Positions 32,339 through 42,935 of a stretch of DNA of 64,000 bases are shown here, in pieces. The DNA comes from Natronococcus sp. A-GB7. GTDB taxonomy: Archaea; Halobacteriota; Halobacteria; Halobacteriales; Natrialbaceae. The DNA lies in assembly GCF_029688865.1 (NCBI RefSeq), contig NZ_JARUKV010000008.1, positions 62,001 to 126,000 on the forward strand, read 5' to 3'. A program made the position numbers and the translations under genes. Position 1 is the first letter of the stretch. Each line of letters starts with the position of its first letter. The notes below the pieces were generated by a model. It saw only the letters and a program-made list of their open reading frames with translations. It did no database searches and was not told the origin of the DNA.

Positions 32339-33289
32339 GTGATCGGAGAGCCGATCCGGGTTCGACTCCGGGAGCGCACGCCCCGACTCTGGACGCTGTG
32401 GGCGGCGAGCCGACCGAGCCAGCTCGCGCTCATTTTGCTCGTCTACGCGCTCGGAGTCGGGATGGCGACGGCGGGCCCCCCGGTCGTCGTCGACGGGGCC
32501 GACGTCGGCTCGACGTCGTTTCGGCTGTCGGCCCTCGCGGGCGCGCTCGCCGTGCTCCCGGTCGCGGTCGCGATCCACTACGCCAACGAGTACGCGGACA
32601 TCGAGACCGACGCCCTGACCGAGCGCACCCCCTTCTCGAGCGGGAGCGGAGCACTCGAGGCCACGGGATTGTCGGCGGGGTTTCTCCGGCGGGCGACGGT
32701 CGGCGTCACCGTCGTCTCGGGCTGTGGCGTCGTCCTCGCGGCCGCGACGCTCCCGCTCGACGCCGTCGGGGTGCTCGTCGCGATCCTGCTCGCGGGGCTC
32801 GGCTACTCGCTCCCGCCCGTCGCGTTGATCCGGCGCGGATTGGGAGAGTTCGTCAACGCGGTCCTCGGCGGACTGTTGCTCCCGCTGTACGGTGTCACCG
32901 TCGTGGCGACCCCGACCGGAATCGCCGGGCTCGCAGTCGTCCCGTTCGTGCTCGTCGTCGGCTGTAACCTGTTTGCGACCCACTGGCCGGACCGGGAGGC
33001 CGACGCGGCCGTCGGGAAGCGGACGCTCGTCGTCCGGTGGTCACCACGCGGGATCCGACGGGCCTACGCCGTCCTCGGGCTCGGGGCCGTCGCGGTCACG
33101 ACCGGCCTGTGGGCTGCGGCCGCGGTTCCGACCGCCGTCGGGGTCGCCACGCTCGCTTCGCTGTCGATTCTCGTGTGGGGGTGGACGACTCTGACGCGCC
33201 AACGTGACCCGTCTCCCTCGGTGGTGGCGATGGTCGTCCTCGCCGTCGCATCGACGGTCGCGTGGTGGTGGGTCGGCCTCGGCCCGTGA
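32339..33289 (+). CDS. UbiA family prenyltransferase (MenA-like)
   Basis: 316 residues with about eight or nine membrane helices. The first Asp-rich motif is NEYADIETD (NxxxDxxxD) near residue 84, the second is DREADAAVGK near 220, which bind the magnesium-prenyl diphosphate. WAASRPSQL before the first helix fits MenA/UbiA starts. It likely attaches a polyprenyl chain to a quinone head group such as dihydroxynaphthoate for menaquinone; other UbiA substrates are possible. The start is GTG 32339, as no ATG fits. Confidence 0.87.
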   Translation: MIGEPIRVRLRERTPRLWTLWAASRPSQLALILLVYALGVGMATAGPPVVVDGADVGSTSFRLSALAGALAVLPVAVAIHYANEYADIETDALTERTPFSSGSGALEATGLSAGFLRRATVGVTVVSGCGVVLAAATLPLDAVGVLVAILLAGLGYSLPPVALIRRGLGEFVNAVLGGLLLPLYGVTVVATPTGIAGLAVVPFVLVVGCNLFATHWPDREADAAVGKRTLVVRWSPRGIRRAYAVLGLGAVAVTTGLWAAAAVPTAVGVATLASLSILVWGWTTLTRQRDPSPSVVAMVVLAVASTVAWWWVGLGP

Positions 33290-33359
33290 GCCGCCGGCCC
33301 TGCACGGACCGTCTCCGGCCGCGGGCCCTTTTAGTATCGGGGCTCCCTGGGGGAAGACG

Positions 33360-34091
33360 ATGAGCGATCCCGCGTCGGACGTCGGTGACGGTACGTCCGC
33401 TCCGGACCCCGTGGCTGCGGCTCGCGGCCTCCTCGAGCGAGTCAGACGCCAGGAACTGCCGACGGACCCGCTCCGAACGCTCGCTGACGCCTCCCACGGC
33501 TCGCTCGAGTCGGTACGGGAGGATCGCCACCATGGACTGGCCTTCTGGCTCAACGTCTACAACGCGGCGGCCCAGCTGCTGCTCGAGGCTCGTCCCGAGC
33601 TGTTCGACTCCCGGTGGCGGTTCTTTCGCGTGCCGTCGATCACCGTCGCCGGGGCCGAGCTGAGCCTGGACGACATCGAGCACGGCGTGCTCCGCGGTCG
33701 ACGCTCGAAGTACGGACTCGGCTACCTTCCTCGGCTTTCGACTGCTGGACTTCCGAAGGCGTACCGGCTCGAGCCCGACCCTCGGATTCACTTCGCCCTC
33801 AACTGCGGCGCCGCGAGCTGTCCGGCCGTCCTCGCCTACGAGCCCGACACGATCGACGAGACGCTCGACCGGGCGACGAAGAATTATCTGGACCGAACCG
33901 TCACCTACGACGCCGAGCGAAACCGAGTCCAGCTCCCGCGAGTCTGTCTCTGGTTCGTCGGTGACTTCGGCGGCCGTTCCGGGCTCCGGTCGTTCCTCCG
34001 GGCGTTCGAGCAGATCCCACCGGGGGCGTCACCGTCGCTCCGATTCCGGTCGTACGACTGGACCAGAGCGTCTCGCAAGTTCGCCACGTAG
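33360..34091 (+). CDS. DUF547 domain protein
   Basis: 243 residues. LAFWLNVYNAAAQLLLEARP and HFALNCGAASCPAVL are the two characteristic motifs of DUF547, a papain-fold-like domain of unknown activity whose Cys in ALNCGAxSC is thought to be functional. No signal peptide, so cytoplasmic. ATG 33360 is chosen; the longer upstream frame overlaps the UbiA gene with non-protein composition. Confidence 0.85.
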   Translation: MSDPASDVGDGTSAPDPVAAARGLLERVRRQELPTDPLRTLADASHGSLESVREDRHHGLAFWLNVYNAAAQLLLEARPELFDSRWRFFRVPSITVAGAELSLDDIEHGVLRGRRSKYGLGYLPRLSTAGLPKAYRLEPDPRIHFALNCGAASCPAVLAYEPDTIDETLDRATKNYLDRTVTYDAERNRVQLPRVCLWFVGDFGGRSGLRSFLRAFEQIPPGASPSLRFRSYDWTRASRKFAT

Positions 34092-34189
34092 TCCGGAGCG
34101 ATCAGCTCCGTTCTAGATTACCGTGGCGCATTTTCTCACCCCGGGCTGTTTCCGCAAGTTATAGAACCACGCTCGGACAACTCGAAGTA

Positions 34190-35395
34190 ATGAGTCAGCG
34201 GAATATCCGGGTCGAGCCGATCGACCGCCAGGCAGTAGAGGACCAGGAGGTCGAAATCGTCGAGCGAAAGGGGATCGGTCACCCCGACTCGATCTGTGAC
34301 GGCGTCGCCGAGAGCGTCGCCGGGGCGCTCGCCCGCGAGTATATCGACCGCGTCGGCGAGGTGCTCCACTTCAACACCGACGAGACCCAGCTGGTCGCCG
34401 GCGAGGCCGCGCCAGCCTTCGGCGGCGGCGAGGTCGTCGACCCCATCTATCTGCTGATCGTCGGCCGCGCGACCAAACGCTACGAGGGCCAGGCGATCCC
34501 CGCCGAAACGATCGCGCTGCGGGCCGCCCGCGAGTATCTCGAGGAGACGATCCCTCAGCTCACCTACGGCGAGGACATCGTCGTCGACGTCAAGCTCGGC
34601 GAGGGCAGCGGCGACCTCCAGGAGGTCTTCGGCGAGGACGAGGTCAGCGTCCCGATGGCCAACGACACCAGCTTCGGCGTCGGCCACGCACCCCTCACAG
34701 AGACCGAGCAGATCGTCCTCGAGGCCGAACGGCGGCTTAACGGCGAGTACGCGAGCACCCACCCCGAGCTCGGCCCCGACGTGAAGATCATGGGCAAACG
34801 GGAGGGTGATCGGATCGACGTCACCGTCGCGGCGGCGATGGTCGACGAGTACATCGCCGACATCGACGAGTACGCCGACGCGGTCGAGTCGGTCCGGGAG
34901 TTCGTCGGCGAGGTCGCGGACGACCACACCGACCGCGAGGTCGACGTCCACGTCAACACCGCCGACGACTACGAGGAGGGCTCGATCTACCTCACCGTGA
35001 CTGGCACCTCCGCCGAGCAGGGCGACGACGGCTCCGTCGGTCGGGGCAACCGCGCGAACGGCCTCATCACCCCCAACCGGTCGATGTCGATGGAGGCCAC
35101 CAGCGGAAAGAACCCCGTCAACCACATCGGGAAGATCTACAACCTGCTCTCGACGTCGATCGCCGAATCGGTCGTCGACGACGTCGACGGGATCCGCGAC
35201 CTGCGCGTTCGGCTGCTCTCCCAGATCGGTCGTCCGATCGACCAGCCCCACGTCGCCGACGTCCACGTCGTCACCGAGGAAGATGTCGCCCTCGAGGACG
35301 TCCGGGGCGACGTCGAGGCCATCGTCGACGCCGAACTCGGCGACGTCACCGAGATCACCCGCCAGGTGATCGACGGCGAGTTGACCACCTTCTAG
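34190..35395 (+). CDS. mat: Archaeal-type methionine adenosyltransferase
   Basis: 401 residues of the archaeal SAM synthetase family, not similar to bacterial MetK beyond the fold. Signatures: [14 protein letters not shown] near residue 27, [24 protein letters not shown], and [20 protein letters not shown]. It makes S-adenosylmethionine from methionine and ATP. Full length, single gene with its own promoter region upstream (34092-34189). Confidence 0.97.
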   Translation: MSQRNIRVEPIDRQAVEDQEVEIVERKGIGHPDSICDGVAESVAGALAREYIDRVGEVLHFNTDETQLVAGEAAPAFGGGEVVDPIYLLIVGRATKRYEGQAIPAETIALRAAREYLEETIPQLTYGEDIVVDVKLGEGSGDLQEVFGEDEVSVPMANDTSFGVGHAPLTETEQIVLEAERRLNGEYASTHPELGPDVKIMGKREGDRIDVTVAAAMVDEYIADIDEYADAVESVREFVGEVADDHTDREVDVHVNTADDYEEGSIYLTVTGTSAEQGDDGSVGRGNRANGLITPNRSMSMEATSGKNPVNHIGKIYNLLSTSIAESVVDDVDGIRDLRVRLLSQIGRPIDQPHVADVHVVTEEDVALEDVRGDVEAIVDAELGDVTEITRQVIDGELTTF

Positions 35396-35508
35396 CGCCG
35401 CTTCGCGTTCGGTCTCCGTTCTCGGCGATCCGATACCGGCACGAGCTCCGGGCTTCGGAATAGTCAAGAACCGGTCCGGCCTATCGGGTTACGAATCGAA
35501 ACACTGGC

Positions 35509-36813
35509 ATGCCCGAACCGTCCCCAGACTCGAGCGAGCCGCTCGACGTCTCCCCCCGATCGGTCGTCCTCGCCGTCGTCGCGAGTACCTTCTTCGTCGG
35601 CTTCGGCGGCGGCGTCATCTTCCCGATTCTGCCGAACCTGGGGGAAGTCCTGGGCATCTCCGCGTTCATGGTCGGAGCGATCCTCGCGGCCAACCGCTGG
35701 ACCAGGCTGGTCGCGAACGCGCCCGCTGGCGTACTCGTCGACCGGATCGGCACCCGGAAACCGTTCATCGCGGGGCTGGCGATCGAAGGCGTCGCAACCT
35801 TCGGCTACGTCGTCGCCCTGCTCGCCGCCCATCCGTCGCTGTGGTTCCTCCCGGACGTCCCCGAGGCCTGGTTCATGATCGCTCGGATCCTCTGGGGGAT
35901 CGGTAGCGCGCTCGTGTTCGCGACGGCGTACACGATTACCGCCGACGTCAGCGACTCCGGCTCCCGGGGAACGAGCATGGGGATCGTCCGCGCGGGGATC
36001 ACCTTCGGCTTCCCCGCGGGACTCGTGCTCGGCGGAGTCGTCAGCGAGACCTACGGCAACGCCGAGGCGTTCGTCCTCGCGGCCGCCTTCGCCGGGCTGG
36101 CGAGTATCATCGCCTACTTCGTTGTCCCCGAAACCCACGTCGAGGAGCACGACTCCTCGGTCAAACCGTGGGACCTCGAGCTAACCGTCCCCGCGCTCAC
36201 CGTCGGCCTGGTCAACTTCGGGCTCTACTTCGCGTACGTCGGCGTCCTGTTCTCGACGCTCGTGATCTACCTGCAGGTCGAGGCGCTGACGATCTCGGCG
36301 ACGGCGTTCGGCTACGATCTCGAGTACGGCGCGCAGGGAACGTCGGGGATGCTGATGGCGGTTTCGGTGCTGGCGGGTGCGGTGTTTACGATCGTCGGGG
36401 GTGCGCTGAGCGACTCCGTCGGCGCACGGGTTCCGATTCTCGTCCTCTTTCTGGTTACGGCCTGCGTCGGCTTCGCGGTCCTGACGGTGGCGCCCTCGCT
36501 ACCCGCCGTCGTGCTCGCCTGTGCGCTGATCGGGGCGGGACAGGGTGGCGTCGGCGGTCCGCTGACCGCCTTACTGGCGGATCTCACGGAAGAGGATCGG
36601 ATGGGACGAGCGATGGGGACGAACAACGTTCTCGGCGACGTCGGCGGCGGACTCGGCCCGATGATCGCGGTGCCGTTCGCGGAGACGATCGGGTTCGAGG
36701 TGATGTACGCGGTGAGCACCGTCGTTCCTCTGCTGGCCGGCGTCGTCCTCGTCGCCGGCGTCTACAGCCACACCGGGAGCCTGAGCCCGACCGTCGAGGA
36801 GTCGGCGGCCTGA
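35509..36813 (+). CDS. Major facilitator superfamily transporter
   Basis: 434 residues with 12 predicted helices. The MFS loop-2/3 motif appears as ANRWTRLVANAPAGVLVDRI with G-x-x-x-D-R-x-G character, and repeats after the central loop (GALSDSVGARVP). The central cytoplasmic loop is short and acidic. Substrate unknown; drug or small-metabolite export is typical. It stands 58 nt before the aldolase gene on the same strand; linkage is uncertain. Confidence 0.9.
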   Translation: MPEPSPDSSEPLDVSPRSVVLAVVASTFFVGFGGGVIFPILPNLGEVLGISAFMVGAILAANRWTRLVANAPAGVLVDRIGTRKPFIAGLAIEGVATFGYVVALLAAHPSLWFLPDVPEAWFMIARILWGIGSALVFATAYTITADVSDSGSRGTSMGIVRAGITFGFPAGLVLGGVVSETYGNAEAFVLAAAFAGLASIIAYFVVPETHVEEHDSSVKPWDLELTVPALTVGLVNFGLYFAYVGVLFSTLVIYLQVEALTISATAFGYDLEYGAQGTSGMLMAVSVLAGAVFTIVGGALSDSVGARVPILVLFLVTACVGFAVLTVAPSLPAVVLACALIGAGQGGVGGPLTALLADLTEEDRMGRAMGTNNVLGDVGGGLGPMIAVPFAETIGFEVMYAVSTVVPLLAGVVLVAGVYSHTGSLSPTVEESAA

Positions 36814-36871
36814 TTGCCCGCGGTATCGCCGCGAGAGCAACGATTTTCACGCGAGCGATACTGCCTCCTCT

Positions 36872-37762
36872 ATGGACCTTCACGACGCACTCAGCGGGAT
36901 CACCTGTCCGACCGTCACGCCGTTCGACGGCGGCGAGATCGACGAAGCCGCGCTCCTCGACCTGCTCGCACACCTTCGGGAGGGCGGGATCGATAGCGTC
37001 TTCGCCTGTGGCACCTCCGGGGAGTTCCCGAGTCTCGGCCCCGAGGAACGCCGTCGCGTGATCGAGCTGACCGTCGACCACGCCGACGGCCCGGTGATCG
37101 CCTGTGCGGGCGCGACCAGCGTCGACGAGGCCGTCACCCACGTCGGTAACGCCGCCGACGCCGGCGCGGACGCGGCCGCGCTGGTGCCACCCTATTTCAC
37201 CCCGGCGAACGCCCCCAGCGGAAACGAGCGGTTCTTCGAGCGGGTCGCCGAGGAGACGACCCTGCCGATCGTCCTCTACAACATTCCCCAGTACACGGGC
37301 CAGCGGATCGAGCCCGAGACGGTCGCGGCCCTCGCCGAACGGGAGGCGTTCGTCGGAATCAAGGACTCGAGCGGGGATCTGACCTACTTCCAGTCGCTCG
37401 TCCGCGAGACCCCCGCGGAGTTCCTGTGTCTGATGGGCTACGACTCCCTGCTCGTGCCGTCGATCCGGCTGGGCGGGGACGGCGGGATCAACGCGCTGTC
37501 GAACGTCGTTCCGCGAACGTTCAGCGAGACGGTCGACGCAGCCGAAACCGACCGCGGGCAGGAACTGCAGTCGGAGGCGATCGCTCCGCTGTTCGAGACC
37601 TGCGCGAGCCACGGGTTCGCCCAGGCGACGAAGACCGGACTGGTCCAGCGCGACGTACTCCCCTCCGACGAGGTCCGACCCCCGCTGGTCTCGACCGACG
37701 AGGCGGCGGCCGACGAGATTCGAACGGCCCTCGAGCGGGCGCTCACGGTCGCCGAGCGCTGA
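36872..37762 (+). CDS. DapA/NAL-family aldolase (2-keto-3-deoxy sugar acid aldolase or DHDPS-like)
   Basis: 296 residues of the DapA TIM barrel. GTSGEFPSL binds the ketoacid carboxylate, the Tyr of YNIPQYTG assists, and the Schiff-base Lys is in VGIKDSSGD near residue 164. The family splits pyruvate-containing ketoacids or condenses pyruvate with aldehydes. GTSGE rather than GTTGE and isolation from lysine genes favour a KDG-type aldolase of the semiphosphorylative Entner-Doudoroff path, but this is inference. A 49-nt gap leads to thiI. Confidence 0.85.
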   Translation: MDLHDALSGITCPTVTPFDGGEIDEAALLDLLAHLREGGIDSVFACGTSGEFPSLGPEERRRVIELTVDHADGPVIACAGATSVDEAVTHVGNAADAGADAAALVPPYFTPANAPSGNERFFERVAEETTLPIVLYNIPQYTGQRIEPETVAALAEREAFVGIKDSSGDLTYFQSLVRETPAEFLCLMGYDSLLVPSIRLGGDGGINALSNVVPRTFSETVDAAETDRGQELQSEAIAPLFETCASHGFAQATKTGLVQRDVLPSDEVRPPLVSTDEAAADEIRTALERALTVAER

Positions 37763-37811
37763 CGCGCCCGGCTCGTAATCCCCTTATACTCGCACCCGGC
37801 TACGGTTCGGT

Positions 37812-38990
37812 ATGCACCCGCCGGGAGCCGACACCGTCCTCGTCCGCCACGGGGACATCAACACCAAGAGCAATACCGTCAGGCGGTACATGGAGGAGCT
37901 CCTCGCGGAGAACCTCCGGGCGATCCTCGAGGACCGCTCGATTCCCGGTTCGGTCGAACGCCGGTGGAGCCGACTGCTGATTCACACGACCGAGGAGGCC
38001 GTCGCGGACGCGACGGCGGCCGCGGCCGACACGTTCGGGGTCGTCTCCGCCAGCCCGTGTCTGACGGTCAGTACCGAGCAGGCGGCGATCCTCGAGGCGC
38101 TCGAGGAGATCGCACGCGCCCGCTACGACGGCGGCAGCTTCGCCGTCGACGCGCGACGGGCCGACAAGGAGCTCCCTTACGACAGCGAGGACCTCGCCCG
38201 GGAGGGCGGATCGACGATCTGGGCGGCCGTCGCCGACGAGTTCGAACCCGAGGTCGACCTCGACGATCCCGACCTCACCTTCGGCGTCGAGGTTCGCCGG
38301 GAGGGGGCGTTCCTCTCCCTCGAGGAGCGGTCCGGCCCGGGCGGGCTCCCGCTCGGCGCCCAGGAGCCGGTCATCGCGATGGTCAGCGGCGGGATCGACT
38401 CGCCCGTCGCCGCCTACGAGATGATGAAACGCGGGAGCCCGATCGTTCCGGCGTACGTCGATCTGGGTCAGTTCGGCGGGGTCGACCACGAGGCCCGTGC
38501 GATGGAGACGGTTCGGGTTCTCTCCCGGTACGCCCCGAACTTCGACATGCAGGTCTACAGGGTTCCCGGCGGAGAGGCCCTCTCGGTCCTCGTCGAGGAG
38601 ATGGAGGAAGGACGGATGCTCTCGATGCGGCGGTTTTTCTACCGGGCTGCGGAGGTGCTGGCCGAGCGCGTCGACGCCCACGGGATCGTCACCGGGGAGG
38701 CTGCCGGCCAGAAGTCGAGCCAGACGGTCCAGAACCTCGGCGTCACGAGCCGCGCGACCCGCCTGCCGGTCCACCGGCCGCTCCTGACCCGGGACAAAAA
38801 CGAGATCGTGGCCCAAGCCCGCGAGATCGGCACGTTCGCGGAGTCGACGATCGACGCCGGCTGCAACCGCGTCGCACCTGACAGGGCAGAAACCAACGCC
38901 CGACTGAAACCTCTGCTCAAGGCGGAACCGGACGACCTCTTCGAACGGGCCGAGGAGGCCGCGCGGAACGCGGAACTGGTCGAGCCGTAG
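37812..38990 (+). CDS. thiI: tRNA 4-thiouridine synthase ThiI
   Basis: 392 residues. The THUMP RNA-binding domain spans about residues 60-165; a PP-loop ATPase domain follows with SGGIDSPVAAYEMMKRG near residue 195. The enzyme adenylates tRNA U8 for thiolation. The C-terminal rhodanese domain of bacterial ThiI is absent, as is normal in archaea; a Cys in DAGCNRV is a possible sulfur carrier. ATG 37812 matches the usual N terminus with VLVRHGDINTKS. Confidence 0.94.
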   Translation: MHPPGADTVLVRHGDINTKSNTVRRYMEELLAENLRAILEDRSIPGSVERRWSRLLIHTTEEAVADATAAAADTFGVVSASPCLTVSTEQAAILEALEEIARARYDGGSFAVDARRADKELPYDSEDLAREGGSTIWAAVADEFEPEVDLDDPDLTFGVEVRREGAFLSLEERSGPGGLPLGAQEPVIAMVSGGIDSPVAAYEMMKRGSPIVPAYVDLGQFGGVDHEARAMETVRVLSRYAPNFDMQVYRVPGGEALSVLVEEMEEGRMLSMRRFFYRAAEVLAERVDAHGIVTGEAAGQKSSQTVQNLGVTSRATRLPVHRPLLTRDKNEIVAQAREIGTFAESTIDAGCNRVAPDRAETNARLKPLLKAEPDDLFERAEEAARNAELVEP

Positions 38991-39139
38991 CCGTTTGCCA
39001 GCGCGTTTGCTCGAAGGGACGGTTGATCCCGCTCCAGCGTCGTTACGGCTGCTTCGAGCGTTTCCGAGCCGAACAGTTCTCCGCTGGGAGACGATTGCCG
39101 AACTGGAGAGGTCGATCCCCGATTCGCTGCTGCGCCTCG

Positions 39140-39158
39140 AGATTCTATTTTAGAATCT
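39140..39158. promoter_or_regulatory. A+T-rich inverted repeat upstream of the beta-propeller gene
   Basis: AGATTCT-ATTTT-AGAATCT is a perfect 7-bp palindrome, followed at once by ATAATCTTT. It may be an operator beside a TATA box for the gene at 39226, or a terminator of thiI. The 235-nt gap holds nothing else recognised. Confidence 0.4.
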
Positions 39159-39225
39159 ATAATCTTTCAACTAATGCAAGCGATCACAAGAACCAATACA
39201 GAACGCATCGATCTGGATTACTGTC

Positions 39226-40461
39226 ATGGTGGTCAACAGAGAGGCAGTTCGACGGCGAACGGTACTGAAAACGATCGGTGCGGTCGGTGTGATCGGGAGC
39301 GCGAGCGGCGTCGCCTCGGCGAACGGACGGGGCAATCGCAGTCCGAAACTGGAGTTGGTCGGTCATTCGACGCTCGGTCCGCGCGACGGAGCGAACACCC
39401 ACGCCGCGGTGAACGAGGACCTCGACCTCGCAGCGGTCGGATCGTTCGTCTCAGTCGATCCTGAAGTTCGAATCGTGGACATCTCGGACCACACGAACCC
39501 GGAGATGACAGGATGGGTCGAGACGGGGCCGGGCGGTGACATCCGGAACGCTGACATTCACCCCACGGAGCCATGGGTGTTCACCGCCAACGAGGGCGGC
39601 TCGGATGCCGGCTGGGCGATCGTCGACGCCAGCGACAAGGAGAACCCGGAACTCGTCACCCATGTCAGCGTCGAGGGCGCCAGCGCCGGCGTTCACAACG
39701 TCCAGACCTTCGGCGAGGACTATCTCATCTGTGCGCTCCACCACGGAGACCGTGGGATCGTCGTCTACGACATCACCGATCCCGAAGATCCTGAGGAGGT
39801 TTCGGAGTTCCAGGTCGACGACCACATGGTCCACGCCGCACACGTCCATGGCGAGCACGTCTTCCTCGCCCACTGGAACGCGGGTCTCTACGTCCTCGAC
39901 ATGAGCGATCCTGAAAATCCGGAGGAAGTCGCCAGGTTCGATTATCGGGAGGAAGAGGCCGACGTCCCGCTCCGAAACTGCCACCACGCCGTTCCCCACC
40001 CCTCGAAGGATATCGTTTTACTCGGCGAGGAGGTCGGAAGCGAAGAGCCCGGGTACAAGCACACCGTCGAGTTCGATCTCGATACCGGCGAGACCGAACT
40101 ACTCTCCTCGTTCCAGTTCCCCCAGCACGCAACCCAGACCGACTCCACGACGTACTGGTGGACCGGTCACTTCTCGGACTGGGGCGTCGGCGATCAGGAG
40201 GACGTCGTTTTCAGCGGCGACTACAAGGCCGGCGTCCAGGCGTTCGACGTCTCCGATCCTGAAGACCCGGTGCGTATTTCCCAGTACATGCCGACCGAGG
40301 GCGTCGGCGAGGTCCGACGAGAAGATCCTGTCCGTTCGGACCTGCTCGATCACGTCCCGTTCACCTGGGGTGCGGAAAGTCAGCTCGCGGGAGACAGCGG
40401 GCGCGTCTACGCGGCTGACGCCACCACCGGATTCTACGTCCTCGAGCTCGAGGGATACTGA
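39226..40461 (+). CDS. Exported LVIVD-repeat beta-propeller protein
   Basis: 411 residues. A twin-arginine signal (RRRTVLKTIGAVGVIGSASG) directs folded export. The body contains repeated units such as IVDISDHTNPEMTGWVE, IVVYDITDPEDPEEVSEF, LYVLDMSDPENPEEVARFD and VQAFDVSDPEDPVRISQYM, the LVIVD-type blade that builds a beta-propeller. Conserved His-rich stretches (AHVHGEHVFLAHW) could bind metal. It probably acts outside the cell as a binding or enzyme scaffold. No lipobox, so it is soluble or wall-associated. Function unknown. Confidence 0.85.
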   Translation: MVVNREAVRRRTVLKTIGAVGVIGSASGVASANGRGNRSPKLELVGHSTLGPRDGANTHAAVNEDLDLAAVGSFVSVDPEVRIVDISDHTNPEMTGWVETGPGGDIRNADIHPTEPWVFTANEGGSDAGWAIVDASDKENPELVTHVSVEGASAGVHNVQTFGEDYLICALHHGDRGIVVYDITDPEDPEEVSEFQVDDHMVHAAHVHGEHVFLAHWNAGLYVLDMSDPENPEEVARFDYREEEADVPLRNCHHAVPHPSKDIVLLGEEVGSEEPGYKHTVEFDLDTGETELLSSFQFPQHATQTDSTTYWWTGHFSDWGVGDQEDVVFSGDYKAGVQAFDVSDPEDPVRISQYMPTEGVGEVRREDPVRSDLLDHVPFTWGAESQLAGDSGRVYAADATTGFYVLELEGY

Positions 40462-40568
40462 CGACACCGGACCGTCGCCCGTTCGGGGTTTCGACGTCCG
40501 GACACACCGGTAGTTCCGCTCGAGCGGAAGGGAAACGCCCATTATTCCGACTCGCCCACCTCCGAACA

Positions 40569-41090
40569 GTGACTCGCGTCTGTCTCGTCGGCGACTCCGA
40601 GGTGAACCTCCAGTACGAACTGCTCTCGAGGGAGACCTCCCGCGAGGCGCTTGCGACCTACGACCTCGAGCGACCGTTCGAGAACGCCCTCGCCGTTCGT
40701 ACGGTCAGCGTCGGCGCGGCGGTCTCGTTGCTGAACGACCTGGACTGGTACCTCACCCGGTTCGTCGACGAGGCGCTCGTCCAGGAGCCCTCCGTCAGCG
40801 AGACGGAGTGGCTCTCGCGGTCGCTGGCCGCCGAGCTGCGAAACGGCGCCCTCGAGGCCGACGACACCGGGGAGTTCTGCAAGATCTACGGACTCGAGCG
40901 CTCCGACGAACCCGAGGCGGACCACGACGACGGCGAGGAGGGAAGCGACCTCGAGGACCGTCCGACGAGACCGCGGCTCGTCGAGCCGCTGTACGTTCGC
41001 CGCACGGACGGCGAACTCCCCGAGTACGACCTCCGGGACGTCGCGGACACGCTGGTCGTCCGACTGACCGAATCGGAGTACTCGCCGTAG
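40569..41090 (+). CDS. Haloarchaeal conserved hypothetical (DUF5804-like)
   Basis: 173 residues, soluble and acidic. It begins with GTG 40569 (MTRVCLVGDSEVNLQYELLS). The stretch ENALAVRTVSVGAAVSLLND and the end LPEYDLRDVADTLVVRLTES are well ordered, separated by an acidic low-complexity loop (HDDGEEGSD). I believe it belongs to the haloarchaeal DUF5804 group, but this is from memory. No function known. Confidence 0.65.
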   Translation: MTRVCLVGDSEVNLQYELLSRETSREALATYDLERPFENALAVRTVSVGAAVSLLNDLDWYLTRFVDEALVQEPSVSETEWLSRSLAAELRNGALEADDTGEFCKIYGLERSDEPEADHDDGEEGSDLEDRPTRPRLVEPLYVRRTDGELPEYDLRDVADTLVVRLTESEYSP

Positions 41091-41120
41091 CCGACGGTCT
41101 CGCTCGCCGCCCGGTCGACG

Positions 41121-41801
41121 CTACTCGTCGGCAGCGAGGTCGAACTCGTGGATGTCGCCGTCGTGGTCGACGATCGTTACTGAGCCCTCATCGACCGGGT
41201 CGCCGCCCTCGGAGACGCGTACCAGCCGCCCCATAGTTACCTCCTGTTGTGCGCAGCCACCGACGTCGTCGCCGTCGTCGGCGACCGCCTCGAGTCGGAT
41301 CGCTCCCGCTTCGAGTTCCGCCGCCTCGAGACCGAGTTCGTAACACAGGTTCGGCCCGCGAGCCTCGAGCGCGACGAGCGAGGCCTCGTCGAACGCGGTC
41401 TCCTCGAGGAACGCCGCGGCATCCTCATCGACGTCCCGCTCGGCGAGCCACGCGTCGGCGTCCTCTCGGTTGGTCAGCAGCACCGCCGCCGGCTCCGAGC
41501 GCGGCTCGGTGGTGGTAAACGCCGCGTCCTCGATCGACGGACTCCCGTCCTCATCCCCGTCCCCGTTCTCGTCGTCGTCGGTTTCTTTGCCGTCGTCCGC
41601 CTCGGTATCGTCGTTCTCGCCGTCGTCCGCATCGTCCTCGTCCTCTCGGTCGTCGTCGTTGGTCGACGTCCCGTCGTCAGCGGTTCCGTCGTCGTTCGTC
41701 CCATCGTCAGCGCCCGACGGATCGTCCCCGATACAGCCGGCGAGGAGGGCGATTGCGCCGGCCGTCCCGGTCAACAACTCACGTCTGGATCGACGTTTCA
41801 T
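41121..41801 (-). CDS. Tat lipoprotein with acidic linker, unknown
   Basis: 226 residues. RRSRRELLTGTAGAIALLAG followed by Cys forms a twin-arginine signal and lipobox (LLAGC), so it is exported and lipid-anchored. About 70 residues of Asp/Glu/Thr/Gly linker follow, then a C-terminal domain of about 125 residues (FTTTEPRSEPAAVLLTNRED) with two cysteines (NLCYEL, GGCAQQ) that may form a disulfide outside the cell. Function unknown. Confidence 0.82.
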   Translation of the reverse strand: MKRRSRRELLTGTAGAIALLAGCIGDDPSGADDGTNDDGTADDGTSTNDDDREDEDDADDGENDDTEADDGKETDDDENGDGDEDGSPSIEDAAFTTTEPRSEPAAVLLTNREDADAWLAERDVDEDAAAFLEETAFDEASLVALEARGPNLCYELGLEAAELEAGAIRLEAVADDGDDVGGCAQQEVTMGRLVRVSEGGDPVDEGSVTIVDHDGDIHEFDLAADE

Positions 41802-41863
41802 ACATCCGACCGATGATGCGTGAGATAAAGAGGGTTCGCCAAGGTGAAAGAGCGACTGTAGCC

Positions 41864-42841
<978 letters not shown>

Positions 42842-42935
42842 TGCGAGCGCGTAGGAAGCGGAGACGTAAACCCGTACTGGCCCTCGCAGGACGTGCCGGT
42901 GTCGGCGGCCGGAGCGAGCGAACGGGCTCGACGGA

